From QHXM01 sp032160705 (GTDB lineage Bacteria; Acidobacteriota; Blastocatellia; Pyrinomonadales; Pyrinomonadaceae): a stretch of DNA of 64,000 bases. The first letter of the stretch is position 1, and each line of letters opens with the position of its first letter. The position numbers and the translations under genes were made by a program. Positions 8,640 to 17,279 of this stretch are shown piece by piece. The stretch is from NCBI GenBank assembly GCA_032160705.1, contig JAVHVE010000031.1, forward strand, positions 17,952 to 81,951. Reading direction: 5' to 3'. The notes below the pieces were generated by a model. The model was not told the origin of the DNA. It saw only the letters and a list, made by a program, of their open reading frames with translations, and ran no database searches.

Positions 8640-9161
8640 TCAGACTTCCTTGTATTCGGAGTCTACATCTTCGTCCGAGGAAGCGACGCGGTAGTTCATG
8701 GATTGCTTCTGCTTGGTTATCAGCAGATCGTCTTTCGTCTTCAAGAGGTCTGCGCGGGAGTAGACCGAAAGCTCGAAATTGTAGCCGTGAGTGATGGCAT
8801 CTTTCGGACAGGCTTCTACACAGTAGCCGCAGAAGATGCAGCGCCCGTAATCTATGTTGTAAACCTCTGCGAAGCGTTCATCCACTCCGGTGCGCTCAGG
8901 GGGCGGGCGCGGATCGTCTTTGGCCACGATGTAAATGCAATCCGAAGGACACGCCGCCGCACACAGGAAACAGGCGACGCACTTCTCTCTTCCCAGTTCG
9001 TCTACGTGCAGGAGATGTTGGCCGCGATAGCGCGGCTGAAGCGTGACTGGTTCATCCGGGTATTGCACCGTCCACTTCCCCTTCGGGATATAAGAGAGTG
9101 TGACGCCCATGCCCTTGATAATCGCCTTAGTTGATTCGATCACATCGCTGATGATTGACAT
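8640..9161 (-). CDS. nuoI: NADH-quinone oxidoreductase subunit I
   Basis: 173 residues, the normal size of NuoI, the peripheral-arm subunit of complex I carrying iron-sulfur clusters N6a and N6b. Both 8-Fe ferredoxin motifs are present: CVACFLCAAACPSDC and CIFCGYCVEACPKDA. The order continues into the usual tail HGYNFELSVYSR. No other nuo gene lies in the window; this copy stands at the end of the sucD-ndk run rather than inside a nuo operon, so it may be a lone or second nuoI. The stop codon abuts a heptad hairpin element. Confidence 0.93.
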   Translation of the reverse strand: MSIISDVIESTKAIIKGMGVTLSYIPKGKWTVQYPDEPVTLQPRYRGQHLLHVDELGREKCVACFLCAAACPSDCIYIVAKDDPRPPPERTGVDERFAEVYNIDYGRCIFCGYCVEACPKDAITHGYNFELSVYSRADLLKTKDDLLITKQKQSMNYRVASSDEDVDSEYKEV

Positions 9162-9211
9162 AACATCTCTCCGCCAAATTTCTTACGCTGATTTGCTAAG
9201 GAGCACAACTG

Positions 9212-10105
9212 TTACTGAACGACAAAATTATATGTGATAACGCCTGTCACCTTGACCGGCTGACCTGACAAAAGCGTCGGGGAAAAGCGCGCCTGATAAG
9301 CTGCCTGCACCGCCGACTGTTGCAATAATGGGTGTCCGCTCACGGCGCGCGCTGAAATAACTTTGCCTCCCTCGTCAACTATCACTTGCACGGTGACAGT
9401 GCCTGAAGCGCGAGCAGCCCTGGCGATGGCTGGATAAGCAGGCTGTGGCTTACTAATAGCTTTGCCGTTGAGCACGCCGCCGGAGATCGGCGCTCGGCGC
9501 TCCGGCGCAGGTGTTGGCGTTGGTTTCGGCGGCGGCGGTGGTTCGTCCGGCGTAACTGTCGCAGGTGTGCGTCCGGGGGTTGGCGTCCGGTTAGGCGTGG
9601 GCGATGGTTGCGCTTGATTTGTACTCGTCTGAGGCCTGTCCTGCGCTTCGCTTGCGGGCGACGGCGCGCCCGTCGGAAGTTCGATCTGATTGAGCGTAGT
9701 GTTAGCGGTTGCCTCCGGCACTGGCGTGGTGTTCTGTGCAATCTGGTTAGCGTTCGACTCACGGCTGCGCGTCATTACCAATGCGATGACGATGCCTGAG
9801 AGACCGAGGACTAAAGCCGCTCCCAGAATCCAGGGCAGCGCATTTCCTTTGCGCTCGGCGGGCACAGCTCTCGCGGGCGCATGGTGCGGCTGAGCGAATT
9901 GCGGCGCGGGTTGATTGGACGGAACCTCTCCCGCAGGCAAGACCTTCGCGGGCGATTGATCTGTCAGGTGCGAGGCGGGGATTATCACCGTCGCCCCAGG
10001 GTCAGACGAGGTTGCTGAGACGTGGACGAGCGCTGCACCATCTTCCAGACAGTAGCTCATCCCGTCATCTTCATAGACGCGCTGGCATGTGGGGCAACGT
10101 TTCAT
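9212..10105 (-). CDS. zinc-ribbon / TonB C-terminal domain protein
   Basis: 297 residues. The N-terminus is a small zinc ribbon (MKRCPTCQRVYEDDGMSYC, CxxC plus a later Cys). A single membrane helix lies near 90-112 (WILGAALVLGLSGIVIALVM), then a Pro/Thr/Gln-rich linker, and residues 210-297 are a TonB C-terminal domain (AYPAIARAARASGTVTVQV, VSGHPLLQQSAVQAA). The TonB domain should reach the periplasm and contact outer-membrane transporters; no ExbB/ExbD genes are nearby. The cytoplasmic ribbon is not part of classical TonB. It starts 17 bp after ndk. Confidence 0.85.
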   Translation of the reverse strand: MKRCPTCQRVYEDDGMSYCLEDGAALVHVSATSSDPGATVIIPASHLTDQSPAKVLPAGEVPSNQPAPQFAQPHHAPARAVPAERKGNALPWILGAALVLGLSGIVIALVMTRSRESNANQIAQNTTPVPEATANTTLNQIELPTGAPSPASEAQDRPQTSTNQAQPSPTPNRTPTPGRTPATVTPDEPPPPPKPTPTPAPERRAPISGGVLNGKAISKPQPAYPAIARAARASGTVTVQVIVDEGGKVISARAVSGHPLLQQSAVQAAYQARFSPTLLSGQPVKVTGVITYNFVVQ

Positions 10106-10122
10106 TTGATCTTCCGTTTCGC

Positions 10123-10539
10123 CTAAACGAGTTCGAGCTGGCTGAAGAAGTACGAAATCTCAATCGCGGCGTTCTCTTCAGAGTCAGAGCCGTGAACAGC
10201 GTTTTCGCCGAGCGAGCCGCCGAACTCTTTTCGGAGCGTCCCCTCATCGGCTTTGGCCGGATCGGTCGCGCCCATCAAATCGCGCCAGGCTTTAACTGCG
10301 CCATCTTTTTCCAGAGCCATCACCAAGCACGCCCCGCTCGACATAAACTGCGTTAATTCAGGAAAGAACGGGCGCTCACGGTGGACATCATAAAAACCTT
10401 CCGCCTCTTCGAGAGTCATATGAATCAACTTCATCGCACGCAGACGGAAGCCGCCGTCCGTGATGCGTTGAATGATTGCTCCCACTTGCCCGCCGCGCAC
10501 CGCGTCGGGCTTAATAATTCCAAAAGTCAACCTACCCAT
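10123..10539 (-). CDS. ndk: nucleoside-diphosphate kinase
   Basis: 138 residues, the normal Ndk length. The enzyme moves the gamma phosphate of ATP onto NDPs through a phospho-histidine. The start FGIIKPDAV and the active-site block GENAVHGSDSEENA, with the catalytic His, are intact. It sits in a tight same-strand run with the carboxypeptidase-regulatory-like gene 27 bp upstream and the TonB-like gene 17 bp downstream, with sucD at the head. Succinyl-CoA ligase makes ATP or GTP, and Ndk interconverts these, so the link is metabolically sensible. Confidence 0.96.
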   Translation of the reverse strand: MGRLTFGIIKPDAVRGGQVGAIIQRITDGGFRLRAMKLIHMTLEEAEGFYDVHRERPFFPELTQFMSSGACLVMALEKDGAVKAWRDLMGATDPAKADEGTLRKEFGGSLGENAVHGSDSEENAAIEISYFFSQLELV

Positions 10540-10566
10540 TGTTTGTCGCTGTCCTCTTTGATGAAT

Positions 10567-11241
10567 TTAGTTTTTAGATTGCTTCTGATTGCATTTCAGG
10601 CACACAGACGCATTCAAGACCGAATAATTCTTTTCAATCTTATAATTGTCAAAAACAACGTCGGGAATCCTGACGTCGGAGATGCGTATGCTCATCGTGC
10701 CCTTTGGTAAATCAATTTTGTAGTAGCCATAGGCATTGGAAGTTGTTTGATAAACTCTGCCGTCGGCGCTTCTCGCCTCGATTTTTGCATTCCCGAAAGG
10801 TTTCTTGTCTTCGTCAAAAACTTTTCCGTGGACGGTCAATAATCTTTCAAACTGCGCCTGATCGGTTGAGCCTTGCGGGCGCAATCTCAATTCATAACTT
10901 TGAATTTCACAAACTGGAAACTTAACTTGTCGCTCGTAACTCTCAAAGCCCGCAGCCGAAACTCTCAGCAGAAAATTACCGCGAATTGTCGAGCCGCGCA
11001 TGATAGCTCCGACGAAATAAGCTCCTTCCGTAAAGAACACCTGGAAAGCGGAAGGGGGTTTATCTTTCCGACTGAGGGCTGACACTTCATGCTTCGCATT
11101 TTCGATTGTCTTTCCTGCCTCATCACGAACATAAATTCTGAATCCGTAAGAGCAGTCAGCTTGAGCGTTGACGCTCCACTGAAAACCGAAAACCAAAACA
11201 GCCAGAAATAAAATTCTGTTTGCGATTGCGCGCCTGAACAT
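10567..11241 (-). CDS. secreted carboxypeptidase-regulatory-like domain protein
   Basis: 224 residues with a signal peptide (MFRRAIANRILFLAVLVFGFQWSVNAQA). The mature part has two beta-sandwich-like stretches: CSYGFRIYVRDEAGKTIENA (residues 30-110) and VHGKVFDEDKKPFGNAKIEARSADG (135-200), the usual look of carboxypeptidase-regulatory/CNA-B-like folds that occur in acidobacterial secreted proteins. A C-terminal CLKC pair is present. Function unknown. It is packed between ndk and the thioesterase gene on the same strand (16-27 bp gaps). Confidence 0.75.
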   Translation of the reverse strand: MFRRAIANRILFLAVLVFGFQWSVNAQADCSYGFRIYVRDEAGKTIENAKHEVSALSRKDKPPSAFQVFFTEGAYFVGAIMRGSTIRGNFLLRVSAAGFESYERQVKFPVCEIQSYELRLRPQGSTDQAQFERLLTVHGKVFDEDKKPFGNAKIEARSADGRVYQTTSNAYGYYKIDLPKGTMSIRISDVRIPDVVFDNYKIEKNYSVLNASVCLKCNQKQSKN

Positions 11242-11257
11242 AAATTCCCGTAAAAGC

Positions 11258-11647
11258 TCAACTCGTCCCGAACTTTTCTCTCAGCTCTTTATCAATGCGG
11301 CGCGGGCGCAACTTCTTTGAATCGAGAGCGCACCAGATGCTCCTTGCCTGCACTAAAATTTTATCGCCGCGGCGAATTTCCGTGAACCGCTCGCACTTGG
11401 CTGCGGTCGCTTTTCCAACCCAGGTGCAGGCGGTAATCTCCTCATTTTGAAAAGCCGGGCTCAAATAGTCAATTTCGTGCCGCAAGACCACCCAAGTGAC
11501 CGTGGCAAGATGTTGGGCTGTCGCGATGTCGCGCCAATGCGCGAGAGCCACGTCCTGAATCCACTGCACGTAACGGACATTATTGACGTGACCCTGATGG
11601 TCTATCTCATCAGGCTTGACCGTAAACGAATGCTCGAACTTAACCAC
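11258..11647 (-). CDS. acyl-CoA thioesterase, 4-hydroxybenzoyl-CoA thioesterase/YbgC-like hotdog
   Basis: 129 residues, a single hotdog fold. The signature DHQGHVNNVRYVQWIQD (catalytic Asp area and the long helix) lies at about residues 16-32, and the central strand ITACTWVGK follows later. Members hydrolyse acyl-CoA thioesters; the substrate is not readable. It is 18 bp downstream of sucD on the same strand, so it probably shares its transcript. Confidence 0.88.
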   Translation of the reverse strand: MVKFEHSFTVKPDEIDHQGHVNNVRYVQWIQDVALAHWRDIATAQHLATVTWVVLRHEIDYLSPAFQNEEITACTWVGKATAAKCERFTEIRRGDKILVQARSIWCALDSKKLRPRRIDKELREKFGTS

Positions 11648-11665
11648 AATTCAATTTGTTTTACT

Positions 11666-12550
11666 TTAGGCGTTAGCGCTTGCTCCGAGCGCGTCTTTCA
11701 TCGCCGTCCCGATGTCTGCGGGCGAATGAACGACGCGGATGCCTGCCTCTTCGAGAGCCTTCATCTTCTCGGCTGCCGTTCCCTTGCCGCCTGCGATGAT
11801 TGCTCCGGCGTGTCCCATGCGCCTTCCCGGTGGCGCGGTCTGCCCGGCGATGAACGCGACGATGGGCTTCGTCACATTCGCTTTGGCGAAAGCGGCAGCA
11901 TCCTCTTCAGCCGTACCGCCGATCTCGCCGATCATCACGATGCCGTCCGTCTCGTCGTCCGCCTGAAAGAGCGCGAGCGCGTCCGTGTGCGTCGTGCCGA
12001 TGATGGGGTCGCCGCCGATGCCGATGGCCGTTGATTGACCAAGACCGAGCGCGGTCAACTGTCCGACGGCTTCATAGGTCAACGTTCCCGAACGCGAGAC
12101 GACGCCGATGCGCCCTTCTTTGTGAATGTGGCCGGGCATGATACCGATTTTGCATTTGCCAGGGGAGATGATGCCCGGACAGTTCGGGCCGATGAGGCGC
12201 GTCTGCCTGGTCGAAAGATACTCTTTGACCTTGACCATATCGAGCGCGGGGATGCCTTCGGTGATGCAGACGACGAGCGGCAGTCCTGCGTCTGCCGCTT
12301 CCATAATCGCGTCCGCCGCAAACGGTGGCGGAACATAAATCACACTGACGTTAGCATTCTGCTCTCTGACAGCATCGGCGACGGTGTTGAAGACGGGAAT
12401 ACCTTCATGCGTCGTTCCACCCTTGCCCGGCGTGACGCCGCCCACGACTCGCGTGCCGTACTCGACCATCTGCCTGGTGTGAAACGTGCCCTCTTTGCCC
12501 GTGATGCCCTGCACGACGAGACGCGTATTTTTATCAACGAGAACGCTCAA
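11666..12550 (-). CDS. sucD: succinate-CoA ligase, ADP/GDP-forming, alpha subunit
   Basis: 294 residues, full length. The Rossmann CoA-binding start (LVVQGITGKEGTFH) and the phospho-histidine loop (RRMGHAGAIIAGGKGTA, His in GHAGAI) are intact. With SucC it makes ATP or GTP from succinyl-CoA in the citric-acid cycle. sucC is normally directly upstream, but here sucC is at 15915-17075, on the same strand, with three unrelated genes between. sucD heads the run sucD, thioesterase, secreted protein, ndk, TonB-like, nuoI. Confidence 0.97.
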   Translation of the reverse strand: MSVLVDKNTRLVVQGITGKEGTFHTRQMVEYGTRVVGGVTPGKGGTTHEGIPVFNTVADAVREQNANVSVIYVPPPFAADAIMEAADAGLPLVVCITEGIPALDMVKVKEYLSTRQTRLIGPNCPGIISPGKCKIGIMPGHIHKEGRIGVVSRSGTLTYEAVGQLTALGLGQSTAIGIGGDPIIGTTHTDALALFQADDETDGIVMIGEIGGTAEEDAAAFAKANVTKPIVAFIAGQTAPPGRRMGHAGAIIAGGKGTAAEKMKALEEAGIRVVHSPADIGTAMKDALGASANA

Positions 12551-12643
12551 CGGTTCTTACCCCTTCAAGATTAAGTTTTTCTTGCCTGGAATGACCGCGC
12601 AGTATAACACAGCGCAAACGCGCGGCTCTAATATTGCCCACTC

Positions 12644-14047
12644 CTAATCAAGCTCCACCTTGTCGCCGTACTGCGGAACTTCCACGCGCCAGCCGAAACG
12701 CTCCGCGATGTGGTCGCGCATCGCTTTAGCCGCTTCCGGCTCGCCGTGTGTATTGAAGACGCAACGCGGCGCGGCGGGCAAACCTTCCAGCCAGCGCAGG
12801 ACTTCTTTCCAATCGGCGTGCGCCGAAAAACCTCCGATGCGCTCGATGTGGCAGCGCACGGGCGTGAACTGCCCCATGATTTTCACTTCACGCTGGCCTT
12901 CGATGATTCGGCGGCCTGTCGTCCCCGCCGCCTGGTAACCAACGAAGACGATTGTGGCGCGTGAGTCCGGCAGGATTCGACGCGCATGATGAAGGACGCG
13001 CCCGCCCGTCATCATCCCCGACGCGCTGATGATGATGCGCGTTCCCTCCTCTTCGTTTAGCCGCTTCGATTCCTCGCGTGAAGAGGCTGTAATCATCGAG
13101 TGTGTCCGCAGGGGATGTTCTCTCCGCGCCAGCACGCTCGCGTAATCCTCGTCCTGTTCCTCCTTGCGATTGCTATAAGCCTGCGTGGCGGCGGCAGCCA
13201 TCGGCGAATCAACCCGCACGGGCAGAATGGGAATACGCTTTTCGTCCTCCATTTCACGAATCAGGTAGATTAATTCCTGCGTGCGCCCGATTGCGAAAGC
13301 CGGAATCAGCACGACACCTTTGCGCGCGACCGCATCGTTGATGATTCGCGCCAGTGCGTCCTTGGGCTTTTCAGGGTCGTGCAGCCGGTCGCCGTAGGTT
13401 GATTCGACCAGAAGATAATCGCAGGCGGGCGGTGGGACAGGATCGTGGATGATCGGCTGGTCATAATGTCCGAGATCGCCTGAGAAGAGCACTCGCCTTC
13501 CCTTTCCATCGCTGCCTGCGCCGTCCAATTCGACGAGCACCAGACTCGAACCCAGAATATGACCGGCGATGCGGAATCCGGCGCGAATGCCGGGAGCGAC
13601 CTCGACCTTCTCACCCGTGTTGCCCATCGGTTGCAGCAGCTTAATCGCGGCGCGCGCATCATCTTCCGTGTAGAGCGGCAGCGCAGGCTGATGCTTCGTC
13701 AGGTTATGACGGTTGCGGTAGTCCGCATCCTCTTCCTGAAGACGCGCCGCGTCGGGCAGCAGTATTTTCAAGAGATCAGCCGTGCCGCGCGAGCAATAGA
13801 CCGGATTGTTGAAGCCCTGTGCGACGAGGCGGGGCAGATAGCCCGTGTGGTCAATATGCGCGTGCGTGATGAGCACTGCGTCGAGCGAGGCGGGATCAAA
13901 CGGCGGGTCTTGCCAGTTGCGCTCGCGCAATTCCTTCAAGCCCTGAAACAGGCCGCAATCAACCAGCACACGCCCGCGCCCAGAGTCAATCAAATACTTC
14001 GACCCGGTGACAGTTCCCACTCCACCCCAGAATTCAAGCCGTGCCAT
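12644..14047 (-). CDS. metallo-beta-lactamase / beta-CASP RNase-like hydrolase
   Basis: 467 residues. The metal site HAHIDHTGYLP (HxHxDH) is followed by the beta-CASP region, with SASGMMTGGRVLHHARRIL and the C-terminal GGFSAHADWKEVLRWLEG. This is the prokaryotic CPSF/YSH1-like group of RNA-processing hydrolases (Pfam beta-CASP plus RMMBL). All visible metal ligands are present, so an active endo- or exoribonuclease is likely, acting in the cytoplasm. It is transcribed toward sucD with a 93-bp gap. Confidence 0.93.
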   Translation of the reverse strand: MARLEFWGGVGTVTGSKYLIDSGRGRVLVDCGLFQGLKELRERNWQDPPFDPASLDAVLITHAHIDHTGYLPRLVAQGFNNPVYCSRGTADLLKILLPDAARLQEEDADYRNRHNLTKHQPALPLYTEDDARAAIKLLQPMGNTGEKVEVAPGIRAGFRIAGHILGSSLVLVELDGAGSDGKGRRVLFSGDLGHYDQPIIHDPVPPPACDYLLVESTYGDRLHDPEKPKDALARIINDAVARKGVVLIPAFAIGRTQELIYLIREMEDEKRIPILPVRVDSPMAAAATQAYSNRKEEQDEDYASVLARREHPLRTHSMITASSREESKRLNEEEGTRIIISASGMMTGGRVLHHARRILPDSRATIVFVGYQAAGTTGRRIIEGQREVKIMGQFTPVRCHIERIGGFSAHADWKEVLRWLEGLPAAPRCVFNTHGEPEAAKAMRDHIAERFGWRVEVPQYGDKVELD

Positions 14048-14090
14048 ACGCCCTCCCGTAAATTGTTCTCAAGGTAGCTGGACGATGATA

Positions 14091-14196
14091 GAAGGCAAAA
14101 GGAAAAAGGTAAAAGGGAAAAGGCAGGTGGAGAGCCACATTTAAATAAAAAGTGGTTTCTGCATCACTTTTTCCTTTTACCTTCCTTTGCCTTTCT
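14091..14196. repeat. heptad hairpin element, GGCAAAA-word family
   Basis: Left arm of words GGCAAAA, GGTAAAA and GGAAAAA, right arm CCTTTTACCTTCCTTTGCC. The core has an inverted ACCACTTTTTATTT-like stem (AGCCACATTTAAATAAAAAGTGGTTT). It lies between two divergently transcribed genes. Confidence 0.8.
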
Positions 14197-14303
14197 CTGC
14201 AAATCTATTCGGCAGCGCGCGTCATGCGTTATGATGAGGCCAAGTGGCAGATTGAGAGAATCTGCACCGCCCTTTGAAATCAATTTGAAGAGGATAATTA
14301 AAG

Positions 14304-15206
14304 ATGGTATCGCGCGTTCCCCATACCGGCAAGCTGACAGCTTCCGTCTTCGCTCTTGCGCTCCTGTTCGCTTCATTCTCAAGCGCCGTCGCGCAAAGTA
14401 AGCAGCCGGAGAAGAGTGAGCCGCTGAGCGTTGGCTCAACCGTTTCCAGCATCCTGACAATCGGCGGGAGTACTCTGACGGAAGTCTCCCGCTTTTTGCA
14501 GTCCGACCCTTACTGGCAGTTTCGTTCCGTGAGTTACTCGAACAAGGGGTTGATGCGCGAGCAGGACGAAATGCGGCTGGGCACGCAGCTCAACATCGAG
14601 GTTGGAAAGAGATTCAAAATAGTCAGCGACGGACAGGAGCGCGCCAATCGCATCGGACAGCGCGTCGCGCGTGCGAGCCTGCGCCCGAACATCGTTTATC
14701 GCTTTCACGTCATCCGCGATAAAGAGATTAACGCCTTTTCCGGCCCTGGTGGCCACGTTTATGTCACGACCGCGCTGATGAATCTGGCCAATGACGACGA
14801 GATTGCCTCCGTGCTTTCGCATGAAGTCAGCCACATTGTCGCGCGTCACAGCTTGAAGACAATTCAGCAATCGCAAACCCTGCGCGGGTTGGCCGACCTG
14901 TTCGGTTCGGTGACAGGAATTGCGGGCGACACGGCTCAGGAGTTTGGCACAGCCGCCGCGTCCATCGTCGCCAGCGGCCTGCTCGCCGTGCATAACCGCG
15001 AGGAGGAGCGCGAGGCAGATTTCTTAGGCTTGCACGCGGCGGCCAAAGCGGGCTTCAACGCTCAAGGCATGGTGACGATGTTCCAGAAGATTCAGAATGT
15101 TGGCGAGAAGGATAGGAGTCTGCTCGGCTCAATCTTCGCAGACCATCCAGACGTTGACGAGCGCATCGAAAACACCCGCTACGAAATCAACCGCATGAGG
15201 AAGTAA
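14304..15206 (+). CDS. M48-family metalloprotease, secreted or periplasmic
   Basis: 300 residues. A signal peptide precedes AQS at about residue 31 (LTASVFALALLFASFSSAVAQS). The zinc site HEVSHIVARHSL (HExxH) is at about 172-183, the third ligand lies in EEREADFLGLHAAAKAGF, and the conserved GGHVYVTTALM block precedes the site. It resembles BepA/LoiP-type periplasmic M48 proteases that check outer-membrane protein assembly. No TPR tail follows, unlike BepA. Its stop is followed at once by a heptad hairpin. Confidence 0.92.
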   Translation: MVSRVPHTGKLTASVFALALLFASFSSAVAQSKQPEKSEPLSVGSTVSSILTIGGSTLTEVSRFLQSDPYWQFRSVSYSNKGLMREQDEMRLGTQLNIEVGKRFKIVSDGQERANRIGQRVARASLRPNIVYRFHVIRDKEINAFSGPGGHVYVTTALMNLANDDEIASVLSHEVSHIVARHSLKTIQQSQTLRGLADLFGSVTGIAGDTAQEFGTAAASIVASGLLAVHNREEEREADFLGLHAAAKAGFNAQGMVTMFQKIQNVGEKDRSLLGSIFADHPDVDERIENTRYEINRMRK

Positions 15207-15304
15207 AAAGGCAAAAGGTAAAAGGCAAAAGTGAGGCGGAAGCCAGTTTCTAATAAAACGGCTTCCGCCTCACTTTTAACTTATACCTTTTTACTTTTAC
15301 CTTA
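15205..15304. repeat. heptad hairpin element, GGCAAAA-word family
   Basis: Outer words GGCAAAA and GGTAAAA with an inner 14-bp perfect stem GTGAGGCGGAAGCC / GGCTTCCGCCTCAC. It lies exactly between two convergent genes and could serve both as a terminator. Confidence 0.85.
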
Positions 15305-15892
15305 TTAACTTGCCTGTTGCGGTTCGAGCGCGTTGCATTGCTCGGTTCTTTTCAATCTTGGTAGACCGAAGATGACCAACGCGGCGGGGATGAGCAAGAG
15401 CAGATTACGCAAAGCAGTCGTGACACCCAGTTGACTTCCGATGATGCCGCCGAAGCAGCCGCATTCAAGTCCCTCAGCGTTCCCCAAACCGTAACGATAA
15501 TAGAGAGCGTATCCGGCGAAACCCATCAGCATCGCCGCCGACCACATTCCGCCGACGCGCGCCGTTCGCGGCCACAACAGCAGAACAGCAGCGATAATTT
15601 CCGCGCTGATGATGGCGACTGCAACCGGCATCGCCCATCGGTCTCCAACGAGAAAGGGCATGTTCTTGAAAAAACTCTCAGCCGGGTCGTTCCTCATGTA
15701 AATCTTCGCCCCTGCTGCAAAGAGCCACAAGGCCGCAAGACCAAAGCGGCTGACGTGAACGAGCCAGAAGAGCAGGGATGAGGGATGAGGGCGGAGGGAT
15801 GAAGCAGAAATATGCCGCTCTGACGCAGCCTGATTCCCCGCCACATCTACAATAGCCTGCCTCTCAATCCCACCGCTTAGTTCATCCCTCAT
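15305..15892 (-). CDS. MauE/DoxX-like membrane protein with repeat-derived N-terminus
   Basis: 195 residues. From about residue 45 it is a four-helix DoxX/MauE-type membrane protein (VSRFGLAALWLFAAGAKIYM) with the cysteine motif ECGCFGG typical of MauE-like redox partners. Residues 1-42 (MRDELSGG, then SSLRPHPSSL) are translated from the GATGAGG heptad hairpin element 15772-15912, and no ATG, GTG or TTG that would give a normal start was seen just before the first helix. Either the repeat supplies the start codon or the true start is cryptic. It follows sucC on the same strand. Confidence 0.75.
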   Translation of the reverse strand: MRDELSGGIERQAIVDVAGNQAASERHISASSLRPHPSSLLFWLVHVSRFGLAALWLFAAGAKIYMRNDPAESFFKNMPFLVGDRWAMPVAVAIISAEIIAAVLLLWPRTARVGGMWSAAMLMGFAGYALYYRYGLGNAEGLECGCFGGIIGSQLGVTTALRNLLLLIPAALVIFGLPRLKRTEQCNALEPQQAS

Positions 15893-15912
15893 CCCTCATC
15901 CCTCATCCCTGC
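15772..15912. repeat. heptad hairpin element, GATGAGG-word family
   Basis: Left arm GCAGGGATGAGGGATGAGGG and right arm CCCTCATCCCTCATCCCTGC flank about 80 bp. It overlaps the 5' end of the MauE-like gene, whose ATG lies in one arm, and ends 2 bp before the sucC stop codon. Confidence 0.85.
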
Positions 15913-15914
15913 CT

Positions 15915-17075
15915 TTACCCTGCCGCTGCCACGACCTTCTCGGCGGCGTCTTTCATTCCGTTCGCCACTGTGAAGTTTAACCCGGAATCACGGATGACGC
16001 GCTGCCCTTCTTCGACGTTTGTTCCTTCAAGACGCACGACGACGGGCACGCTGATGCCAAGATTATTCGCTGCGCCAACCACACCGCGCGCCACCATGTC
16101 GCAGCGCACGATGCCGCCGAAGATGTTAATGAGCACGGCGCGCACGTTCTCGTCCGCGAGCAGGATTTTGAAAGCAGCTTCAACGCGCTCCTGCGATGCG
16201 CCGCCGCCGACATCCAGAAAGTTTGCAGGCTCGCCTCCGGCCAGCTTGATGATGTCCATCGTCGCCATCGCCAATCCTGCGCCATTGACCATGCACGCGA
16301 TGTTGCCGTCGAGCTTGATGTAGTTGAGGTCAAACTTCGAGGCTTCGATCTCCAGAGGCTCTTCTTCATTGAGGTCGCGCAAATCCAAAAACTCCTTGTG
16401 ACGATACAGCGCGTTGTCGTCGAAATTCACTTTCGCATCTAGCGCAATCAATCGCTTATCCTTGGTCAGCAGGAAAGGATTGATCTCCAGCAGCGAAGCG
16501 TCCATCTGCTCGTAAGCCGTGTAGAGCGATTGCATGAACTTAGCCGCCTGGTTGACCAGATCGGCTGGCAGGCCGAGCGCAAACGCGAGCTTTCTGGCCT
16601 GGAACGAGCGAAACCCGACAGCCGGGTCAATCGTTTCTTTGAAAATCTGTTCGGGCGTGTTGGCCGCGACCTCTTCGATGTCCATGCCACCCGCAGCGGA
16701 CGCCATGAAGACGGGTCTGCCGGTCGTTCGATCAAGCACGATGCCCAGATAGAATTCTTTATCAATCGGCAAGCCCTCTTCGACGAGCAGCACGCGCACT
16801 TCTCGCCCTTCAGGCCCGGTCTGGTGCGTGACGAGTTTCATCCCAAGAATCTGGCTGGCCACGTCGCGCGCTTCGTCGGCAGATTTCGCCAGCTTGACGC
16901 CGCCGCCTTTGCCTCGCCCGCCGGCATGAATCTGCGCCTTGACGACGACCACCTCCGTGCCCAGCTCTTTCGCCGCTTGATAAGCCTCTTCGGGCGAGCG
17001 CGCGACAATGCCGCGCGGCACGGGAACGCCATATTTTTTGAGCAGCTCTTTGCCCTGATACTCGTGAATCTTCAT
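15915..17075 (-). CDS. sucC: succinate-CoA ligase, ADP-forming, beta subunit
   Basis: 386 residues, full length. The ATP-grasp domain begins MKIHEYQGKELLKKYGVPVP and includes VKAQIHAGGRGKGGGV; the CoA-ligase half holds GGGASQERVEAAFKILL and NIFGGIVRCDMVA. It pairs with SucD (11666-12550). The two genes are on the same strand but apart, so stoichiometric expression must be achieved from separate transcripts or a very long one. Downstream comes a heptad hairpin and then the MauE-like gene. Confidence 0.97.
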   Translation of the reverse strand: MKIHEYQGKELLKKYGVPVPRGIVARSPEEAYQAAKELGTEVVVVKAQIHAGGRGKGGGVKLAKSADEARDVASQILGMKLVTHQTGPEGREVRVLLVEEGLPIDKEFYLGIVLDRTTGRPVFMASAAGGMDIEEVAANTPEQIFKETIDPAVGFRSFQARKLAFALGLPADLVNQAAKFMQSLYTAYEQMDASLLEINPFLLTKDKRLIALDAKVNFDDNALYRHKEFLDLRDLNEEEPLEIEASKFDLNYIKLDGNIACMVNGAGLAMATMDIIKLAGGEPANFLDVGGGASQERVEAAFKILLADENVRAVLINIFGGIVRCDMVARGVVGAANNLGISVPVVVRLEGTNVEEGQRVIRDSGLNFTVANGMKDAAEKVVAAAG

Positions 17076-17279
17076 CCAGTTTCAGTCCTCGCTCGTCTAT
17101 GAATTATTTTGCAGAATGAGACTAAATTGGAGTGTAGCCGCAAGCCGCCGCGCGCCGCAAGCCGCCGTATCCTGACTACCATTGCTCGAAAAGGGTAAAC
17201 GCGATAACTTTGCCCACACTAATTCCTTCAGGGCAGCCCGTCAACGTTCTGTTGAAATTTAATCGAGGAGATACTTGAG

